From: Saccharomonospora piscinae
Lineage (GTDB): Bacteria > Actinomycetota > Actinomycetes > Mycobacteriales > Pseudonocardiaceae
Reading direction: 5' to 3'
DNA: 64,000 nucleotides
Assembly: GCF_005862235.1 (NCBI RefSeq)
Contig: NZ_VCEK01000003.1
Location: 124,199 to 188,198, forward strand
The translations under genes and the position numbers were made by a program. Below are positions 59,151 through 64,000 of the stretch, in pieces; positions within the stretch are counted from its first letter, which is position 1, and the number at the start of each line of letters is the position of its first letter. The notes beneath the pieces are model-generated. The model ran no database searches, had not been told where the DNA came from, and saw nothing but the letters and a program-made list of their open reading frames with translations.

Positions 59151-59189
59151 GGTGGCCGTTTCCCGTGCGGGCAGGCGGAGGCGGCCACC
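59151..59189 (+). terminator. Terminator hairpin after the sigma-associated gene
   Basis: GGTGGCCG (59151-59158) pairs with CGGCCACC (59182-59189); flanking GACCGGGCCGC and GCGGCGCCGGTC can extend the stem. It lies directly after the stop of the membrane protein gene. Confidence 0.6.
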
Positions 59190-59236
59190 GCGGCGCCGGT
59201 CACCCAGGGTTTGCCCCTCGTACTACGGTGGTGCAC

Positions 59237-59737
59237 ATGGAACGGGATGCGCAGCGGTTGGGCCGGGCCCTCGTCGTGATCGTGGATGACCGGTTGGCTC
59301 ACGGCGAGCGGGAGGACAACCTGGGTCCGCTCGTCACCGAGCTGCTGGAGGAGACGAACTTCATCGTCGACGGCATCGTCGTCGTCCGCGCCGACACCGT
59401 GGAGATCCGCAACGCGTTGAACACCGCGGTGATCGGCGGCGTCGACCTGGTGATCACGGTGGGCGCCACGGGCGTGTCCCCGCGCGATGTGACCCCCGAC
59501 GCGACGGCCGGCGTGCTGGACCGCCCGGTGCCGGGCATCGCCGAGGCGCTGCGGTCGTCGGGCCTCGCGGCCGGAGCACTCGACGCCGGAATCTCGCGCG
59601 GTCTGGTCGGCATCTCCGGAAGCACGCTGGTGGTGAATCTCGCCGGTTCCCGAGCCGCGGTCAGGGACGGCATGGCCACGCTGTCGGCCCTGGTCCCGCA
59701 CGTCATCGACGAGCTCTCCGGACTCGACCAGAGCTGA
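59237..59737 (+). CDS. moaB2: MoaB/MogA-like molybdopterin-binding protein, MoaB2
   Basis: This is a 166-residue MPT-binding-fold protein. It has the core signature LVITVGATGVSPRDVTPDAT and the C-terminal GSTLVVNLAGSRAAVRDGMA. In the family it adenylylates molybdopterin or otherwise binds it for cofactor assembly. The position after the MprAB-PepD block matches moaB2 (Rv0984) in mycobacteria as I remember it. The ATG at 59237 is chosen as the first Met before the fold. A 60-residue gene follows 27 bases later. Confidence 0.9.
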   Translation: MERDAQRLGRALVVIVDDRLAHGEREDNLGPLVTELLEETNFIVDGIVVVRADTVEIRNALNTAVIGGVDLVITVGATGVSPRDVTPDATAGVLDRPVPGIAEALRSSGLAAGALDAGISRGLVGISGSTLVVNLAGSRAAVRDGMATLSALVPHVIDELSGLDQS

Positions 59738-59764
59738 CGAGCCCGGGCGGAGGGCATCCCCACG

Positions 59765-59947
59765 ATGAACGACAACGATCGTCCTCAGAGCAACGGCGAC
59801 CAGGTGCAGCGCCGACGCCGTTCGCTCGACGAGGTGTTCGGCGAGGTGCTGCCGACCACGACGCGCGACGAACGCGATGACGGCGCGCGCGGCGGATTCT
59901 CGGACGACTGGTATCGGCAGAACCGGCCACCGCACCACGAACAGTGA
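59765..59947 (+). CDS. Small conserved actinobacterial protein, 60 residues
   Basis: This is a highly charged, probably disordered protein with RRRRSLDEVFGEVLPTTTRD near the middle and a C-terminal DDWYRQNRPPHH segment. I recall similar short proteins at this position in Pseudonocardiaceae but no function is known. It follows moaB2 by 27 bases and is probably co-transcribed. Confidence 0.72.
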   Translation: MNDNDRPQSNGDQVQRRRRSLDEVFGEVLPTTTRDERDDGARGGFSDDWYRQNRPPHHEQ

Positions 59948-59961
59948 CGTCATCGCCGACC

Positions 59962-60654
59962 TCATCGCAGGGTGACGGTGACGGGCCGGTCGAGCGCCGC
60001 GGCGGCGACGCGAGGTGCGTCGTCGTCGGGTACGGAGACCAGCACGAGCGGATCGTCCTTCGGTGACAGCGGCCCACCGGCGCCGTCGCGTCCGGAGCGT
60101 TTCAGCACCGCGACCACGGTGGCGCGCTCGGCGACCACTCGCGCCGCGCCCGCGTCGGGGCCCGGGGTCACGACGTCCACCGGCGTTCCCGCGCGAAGCA
60201 GGGTGGTGACGCCGCCGTCGGCGAGCCGGATCGGCACCGTGGCCGAGCCCGGCGGCCCACCGGTTCGGCGGGCGAGCCGGACGTCGGTGAGGACCTCACC
60301 CTGCCGGGCACGGCCGACGAGGCGGTGTCCCGCTGCCTCGGACGGCGCGGTCAACGCCCCGGCGGGGCGTGCCTGACCGGGAAGGTCGGCGACCCGGAGG
60401 TCGCCCTCGGTCAGTTCGGTTCCGAGGGGTAGATCGCGAGCGGCGACGACGACGGTCACCGTCGGCTGGCCGTCCGCTCCGGGGGCAGCGGCCAACGCCG
60501 CCGCGACGAGCACCAGTGCGGCAGCCAGCACGCGCCGGAGGACGGTGATGGGACTGCCGCGCCACCGTGCGCGCAGGCGAGCCACTGTCGCCCGCCACCG
60601 CGCCGCTGACCACCGGCCCGCCGGTCCGGAACCGCCGTCTCCCCTGCCGTCCAT
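59962..60654 (-). CDS. SAF-domain (CpaB/FlgA-like) membrane protein
   Basis: This is a 230-residue protein with a basic N-terminus, one membrane helix (LRRVLAAALVLVAAALAAAP, about 39-58) and an extracytoplasmic SAF domain: VVVAARDLPLGTELTEGDLR, then GHRLVGRARQGEVLTDVRLA. Homologues in pilus systems (CpaB/RcpC) help assemble Flp/Tad pili, but no tad genes are present here; many actinobacterial SAF proteins of this length are orphan. It is convergent with the 60-residue gene. Confidence 0.85.
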   Translation of the reverse strand: MDGRGDGGSGPAGRWSAARWRATVARLRARWRGSPITVLRRVLAAALVLVAAALAAAPGADGQPTVTVVVAARDLPLGTELTEGDLRVADLPGQARPAGALTAPSEAAGHRLVGRARQGEVLTDVRLARRTGGPPGSATVPIRLADGGVTTLLRAGTPVDVVTPGPDAGAARVVAERATVVAVLKRSGRDGAGGPLSPKDDPLVLVSVPDDDAPRVAAAALDRPVTVTLR

Positions 60655-60754
60655 GCCGTTTCCCCCTCGCGCGTGTCCGGGGTGCTCGATGCACCCGCGA
60701 TGACCCGACGCTAGGAGTGAGCCGACACGACAGGGAAGTCCTCGTCAGCCGGGC

Positions 60755-60781
60755 TGTGGACAACCCGGCCCCTGTGGACAA
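60755..60781. promoter_or_regulatory. Two DnaA boxes
   Basis: Two copies of TGTGGACAA (60755-60763 and 60773-60781), the reverse complement of the actinobacterial DnaA box TTGTCCACA, lie 18 bases apart in the same orientation. The gap between the SAF and Ruc genes contains no other feature. No dnaA, dnaN or recF homologue is nearby, so it is not oriC; it could be a DnaA-binding regulatory or titration site. Confidence 0.65.
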
Positions 60782-60833
60782 CTCCGAATTGTGAGTTGCG
60801 TCTCAGCGAGTTCTCGGCTATCGCCGCGGAAGG

Positions 60834-61226
60834 TCAGGACGCCGCCGCGGTGGATGTCGTGCTGCCGGTCTTGCCGCTGTTGCCACCGCCGCCGGAGTTG
60901 CCCGACGATCCTGCGGCGCCGCCGGAACCGGTCGCGCCCCCACCGCTTCCCGAGTCGGACGAGCCGGACGACGATGAGGATCCCGAGGATCCGGACGACT
61001 CCGACGAGCCGGTGGAGCTGGTCGAACTCCCGTTCCCGGACTTCGAGTCCGAACGGGAGTCGGTGCGGTAGAAGCCGCTGCCCTTGAAGATGACGCCGAC
61101 CGAGCCGTACAGCTTGCGCAGCGCACCCTCGCATTCGGGGCAGTCGGTCAGGCTCGCGTCGGAGAACGACTGGACCACCTCGAACCGGTGGTCGCACTCC
61201 TTGCAGGCGTACTGATAGGTCGGCAC
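60834..61226 (-). CDS. ruc: FmdB-family zinc-ribbon protein, Ruc-like redox-regulated chaperone
   Basis: This is a 130-residue protein with a four-cysteine zinc ribbon (YACKECDHRFEV and TDCPECEGAL) followed by an aromatic segment (YGSVGVIFKGSGFYRTD), then a 70-residue Ser/Gly-rich tail. This ribbon-plus-disordered-tail architecture and the location beside 5-FTHF cyclo-ligase and galU match M. tuberculosis Rv0991c (Ruc), which is activated by oxidation and works with DnaK. Function here is inferred from that match. Confidence 0.83.
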   Translation of the reverse strand: MPTYQYACKECDHRFEVVQSFSDASLTDCPECEGALRKLYGSVGVIFKGSGFYRTDSRSDSKSGNGSSTSSTGSSESSGSSGSSSSSGSSDSGSGGGATGSGGAAGSSGNSGGGGNSGKTGSTTSTAAAS

Positions 61227-61329
61227 AAGGTCTCCTTCGAGGCTCTGGCACTCCGATCTGGCACTCGGTTGCCGAGAGTGCTAACACAATTCTGCTGGAT
61301 GGCATTCCCCCCGCGCAATCAGGTCCCGC

Positions 61330-61941
61330 TCACACCCCGTCCCGCTCGCCCAACCGGACCACACCGCGGCCCGGGAGCAGCGCCGCATGCATGCGCACGT
61401 CGTGCGGTTCCGCCGGGAGCCGGTCCACCAGCTCCTCGTCGCGGACCACGACGACGAAGCGCGCGCGACCGGACGCGAGCACGAGCGAGCGGTCGTAGTG
61501 GCCGGCGCCTCGTCCCAGCCGGACTCCCTGCCGGTCCACGGCCAGTGCCGGCACGAGCACCACGTCCGCCTTCGCGACCGCGGCCGCACCCAGGCGTGGT
61601 CCGGTCGGCTCCAGCACCGGCGGAAAGGCCCCGGTGGCCAGCGACGACGGGTCGGTGTACTCGGCCCAGTCGAGCGGGCCGCGCCGTGCGGGAATGACCG
61701 GCAGCAACACCGTGCGGCCCTGCTGGCGCAGCGCGGTGAGCAGGTCGAGCGAGCCCGGCTCGTCGCCGAACGGCACGTACGCGCAGACAGTGCCGCCGTC
61801 GATCTCGGCCGTCGCCCGCGCCAGTGCGGCGGCCTCGTCCGCGTGCCGCGTCTCGGACTGTGCGGCCCGGTCGGCAGCCAGTCGACGGCGCCACGACGCC
61901 TTGACACTCGCCGGGGGATTGACGTTGTCGGTGTGTTCCAC
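61330..61941 (-). CDS. 5-formyltetrahydrofolate cyclo-ligase
   Basis: This is a 203-residue enzyme converting 5-formyl-THF to 5,10-methenyl-THF with ATP. The N-terminal basic segment (ASWRRRLAADR), VCAYVPFGDEPGSLDLLTAL and the ATP-site motif RQGVRLGRGAGHYDRSLV are diagnostic. It is divergent from galU across 24 bases; the order ruc, this gene, galU, moeA is conserved with mycobacteria (Rv0991c to Rv0994). It is probably transcribed from a promoter embedded around the galU start. Confidence 0.93.
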   Translation of the reverse strand: MEHTDNVNPPASVKASWRRRLAADRAAQSETRHADEAAALARATAEIDGGTVCAYVPFGDEPGSLDLLTALRQQGRTVLLPVIPARRGPLDWAEYTDPSSLATGAFPPVLEPTGPRLGAAAVAKADVVLVPALAVDRQGVRLGRGAGHYDRSLVLASGRARFVVVVRDEELVDRLPAEPHDVRMHAALLPGRGVVRLGERDGV

Positions 61942-61965
61942 GGGACCAGGCTAGGCTTTGCGGCC

Positions 61966-62871
61966 ATGACGGGCGCCACGAATACGACCACGTTCCGGAC
62001 CGCCATCGTGCCAGCCGCCGGGCTGGGCACGAGATTCCTGCCGACCACCAAGGCCGTGCCGAAGGAGTTGCTCCCGGTCGTCGACACACCGGGCATCGAG
62101 CTGGTGGCGGCCGAGGCGGCCGAGGCGGGGGCACAACGCCTGGTCATCGTCACGTCGCCGGAGAAGAAGTCGGTGGTCGACTACTTCGACGGCAAGCCGG
62201 AGCTGGAGGACACGCTCGAACGCAAGGGCAAGACCGCGCTGTTGGAGAAGGTCCGCAGGGCTCCCGGCCTGCTCGACGTGGAGGTGGCCATTCAGGAGCA
62301 GGCCCTCGGACTCGGGCACGCCGTCGCGCAGGCCGCGCCCAACCTCACCGAGACCGACGACGCCGTCGCGGTACTCCTGCCCGACGACCTGGTGCTGCCG
62401 ACCGGCGTGCTCACGAAGATGGCCGAGGTCCGCGCCCGCCACGGCGGCAGCGTGCTCTGCGCGTTCGACATCCCGAAGGACCAGATCTCGCCCTACGGCG
62501 TCTTCGACGTGTCAGACACCGACGACGCCGATGTCAAGCGGGTACACGGCATGGTGGAGAAGCCCGCTCCCGAGGACGCTCCCTCGACCTACGCCGCAGC
62601 GGGCCGTTACCTGCTCGACCGGGCGATCTTCGACGCGCTGGGGCGCATCGAGCCCGGCTCCGGCGGCGAACTCCAGCTGACCGACGCCGTGGCGTTGCTC
62701 ATCGCCGAGGGCCACCCGGTACACGTCGTGGTTCATCGCGGTGGCCGGCACGACCTCGGCAACCCGGGTGGCTTCCTGCGCGCCGCCGTGGACTTCGCGC
62801 TCGACGACCCCGAGTACGGCCCTTCGCTGCGGGAGTGGCTGACCGAACGGATCGGTACCTCCGGCTCATGA
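61966..62871 (+). CDS. galU: UTP--glucose-1-phosphate uridylyltransferase
   Basis: This is a 301-residue nucleotidyltransferase making UDP-glucose. The signature is IVPAAGLGTRFLPTTKAVPK followed by ELLPVVDTPGIELVAAEAAE; the sugar-phosphate site includes VHGMVEKPAPEDAPSTYAAA and GGELQLTDAVALLIAEG. UDP-glucose feeds cell-envelope polysaccharides and would be the donor for the glycosyltransferase elsewhere in the window. It overlaps the moeA-like gene by four bases, so the two are coupled. Confidence 0.95.
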   Translation: MTGATNTTTFRTAIVPAAGLGTRFLPTTKAVPKELLPVVDTPGIELVAAEAAEAGAQRLVIVTSPEKKSVVDYFDGKPELEDTLERKGKTALLEKVRRAPGLLDVEVAIQEQALGLGHAVAQAAPNLTETDDAVAVLLPDDLVLPTGVLTKMAEVRARHGGSVLCAFDIPKDQISPYGVFDVSDTDDADVKRVHGMVEKPAPEDAPSTYAAAGRYLLDRAIFDALGRIEPGSGGELQLTDAVALLIAEGHPVHVVVHRGGRHDLGNPGGFLRAAVDFALDDPEYGPSLREWLTERIGTSGS

Positions 62872-64000
62872 CGGACAGCGAGTCGACCGTCGTCACGCAC
62901 CCGGCCGCGGAGCTGCGGCCGGTCGAGGACCACCTGTCGCTGCTGCTCAAGGCCGCGGTGCGGCCCAGGCCCGTGCGGGTGGCGATTTCGGAGGCGCAGG
63001 GGCTGCTCTGCGCCGAGGAGGTCGTCGCCGAACAGGCACTGCCCGGGTTCGACCAGGCGGCCGTCGACGGTTACGCCGTTCGCAGCGTCGATGTGCGCAC
63101 GGCCAACGACGAGCCCGTGGAGATGCCGGTGGTGGGCGAGATCCCGGCGGGCTCGCGGCAGCCGCGCAGGCTCCAGCCCGGACAGGCGGTGCGGGTGGCG
63201 ACGGCCTCACCGCTTCCGACGCTCGCCGACGCCGTCGTGCCCGCGTCCTACACCGACGGGGGTTCGGCGAAGGTGACGGTGCGGCGCGCGGTGCCCTCGC
63301 ACGGCTACGTCCGCCGGACCGGGGAGGACGTCCAGACCGGTGACGTCGCGGTGCGCAAGGGCGACACCATCGGCTCGGCCCAGGTGGGGCTGCTCGCTGC
63401 CGTCGGGCGTTCGAAGGTCCTCGTGCATCCCCGGCCCCGCGTGTCGATCATCTCGGTCGGGGACGAACTCGTGGACATCGACCGGTCGCCCGCCGTCGGC
63501 CAGGTGTACGACGTCAACTCCTACGCGCTCGCCGCGGCGGCACGCGACGCCGGCGCGGAGGTCAGCAGGGTGGGCATCGTGCCGCTCGACCCGAAACGGC
63601 TCCGCGAGACCGTCGAGGGCAGGTTGCTCATGTCCGAGGTCGTGGTGGTGGCCGGGGGAGCAGGCGGCGGCATCGGCGACGAGGTCCAGGCCGCGCTCGC
63701 CGACCTCGGTGATCTGGACACCACCAGGGTGGCCATGCACCCGGGGTCCACGCAGGCGTTCGGCAGGCTGGGCCCCGACGCGGTGCCCACCTTCCTCATT
63801 CCCGCTCACCCGCTGAGCGCGCTGGTGGTGTTCGAGGTGATGGTGCGGCCGCTGATCCGGGTGGCCCGGGGCACGCGGCACCCGCACCGCAGGACGGTCG
63901 AGGCGCGCCTGCTCTCCCCGGTCACGTCCACGAAGGGCAGGCGTGGGTACCTGCGCGGCCAGCTGTTGCGCGACGAGAGCAACGGGGAGTACCTGGTGCA
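62868..64000 (+). CDS. MoeA-like protein of the Glp (gephyrin-like) type, 3' part cut off
   Basis: At least 377 residues of a MoeA-fold protein are visible. It starts DHLSLLLKAAVRPRPVRVAI and has the MPT-binding-domain strands VSIISVGDELVDIDRSPAVG and DVNSYALAAAARDAGAEVSR. Compared with MoeA the loops that bind molybdate and AMP-molybdopterin are altered: GGVSVG is replaced by AGGAGGGIGDEV, KPGKPxxFG by HPGSTQAFGRLG, and GLPGNP by FLIPAHPLS. These changes and the location after galU match the actinobacterial MoeA1/Glp paralogue, which links to FtsZ in Corynebacterium. It may therefore act in cell division rather than Moco synthesis. The overlap with galU suggests co-translation. Confidence 0.85.
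   Translation, partial: MTDSESTVVTHPAAELRPVEDHLSLLLKAAVRPRPVRVAISEAQGLLCAEEVVAEQALPGFDQAAVDGYAVRSVDVRTANDEPVEMPVVGEIPAGSRQPRRLQPGQAVRVATASPLPTLADAVVPASYTDGGSAKVTVRRAVPSHGYVRRTGEDVQTGDVAVRKGDTIGSAQVGLLAAVGRSKVLVHPRPRVSIISVGDELVDIDRSPAVGQVYDVNSYALAAAARDAGAEVSRVGIVPLDPKRLRETVEGRLLMSEVVVVAGGAGGGIGDEVQAALADLGDLDTTRVAMHPGSTQAFGRLGPDAVPTFLIPAHPLSALVVFEVMVRPLIRVARGTRHPHRRTVEARLLSPVTSTKGRRGYLRGQLLRDESNGEYLV

Noticed and set aside
60655-60833. Possible replication origin because of DnaA boxes
   Set aside because: Only two boxes, no AT-rich unwinding region, and none of the dnaA-dnaN-recF genes are nearby.

Overview
The window is high-GC actinobacterial chromosome (about 70% G+C, frequent GTG and TTG starts, dense overlapping genes). 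Gene content (mycobacterial-type FadD, mIHF, MprAB-PepD, cutinase-like and ESX-like proteins, a Ruc/FmdB protein, a Glp-type MoeA) points to Mycobacteriales/Pseudonocardiales. A Pseudonocardiaceae member such as Saccharomonospora is my best guess; this is inference, not a database result.

Layout. 0-1.7 kb: end of a cobalamin-type ABC importer whose binding lipoprotein lies behind a clear B12 riboswitch. 1.9-5.7 kb: glpD, a TetR regulator and an alkyl-DHAP-synthase-like flavoprotein, the order I recall for M. tuberculosis Rv2249c-Rv2251. 5.7-16.3 kb: C39-type protein, thioesterase, acyl-CoA ligases, acyl-CoA dehydrogenase, enoyl-CoA hydratase and TetR regulators (acyl-CoA metabolism), plus an isochorismate synthase next to a phosphopantetheinyl transferase and an mIHF-type nucleoid protein. 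16.3-28.9 kb: housekeeping and regulatory genes (DtxR type, LysR with a divergent PRISE-type reductase, CysQ-like phosphatase, RecQ, M48 peptidase, MgtE, M23 peptidase, SAM methyltransferase, LacI).

28.9-33.2 kb is an accessory patch. It holds an N-terminally truncated RHS protein ending in a Hint domain and a C-terminal toxin-like module, an overlapping low-GC candidate immunity gene, and IS5-type debris with a frameshifted transposase. It separates lacI from a convergent fucose-isomerase/FGGY-kinase pair. 36.4-37.7 kb: a macrolide-type glycosyltransferase preceded by a 7-codon, probably leaderless leader ORF and mutually exclusive pairings that would mask its ribosome binding site or start codon; this is the best candidate for an undescribed regulatory system. 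38-50 kb: a TrmB/LuxR regulator, a HelD/HelR-type helicase with a strong 5' UTR hairpin, secreted C39 and cutinase-like proteins, an ESX-like gene pair, and several TetR/target pairs with visible operators. 50.2-51.7 kb: an AlkX/YcaQ-type DNA glycosylase of lower GC and a 47-codon integrase N-terminus beside tRNA-Arg(CCU), likely a decayed integrated element.

52.7-64 kb follows the order I recall for M. tuberculosis Rv0981-Rv0994 (mprA, mprB, pepD, moaB2, ruc, 5-FTHF cyclo-ligase, galU, moeA1/glp), with a DeoR regulator, an ECF sigma/anti-sigma pair and a SAF protein interpolated. Intergenic DNA carries several repeat families. They include two roughly 170-200 bp cruciform elements (37.7-37.9 and 52.5-52.7 kb) with a matching core and a covarying 15-nt palindrome, and two copies of a terminator-like repeat between convergent genes.
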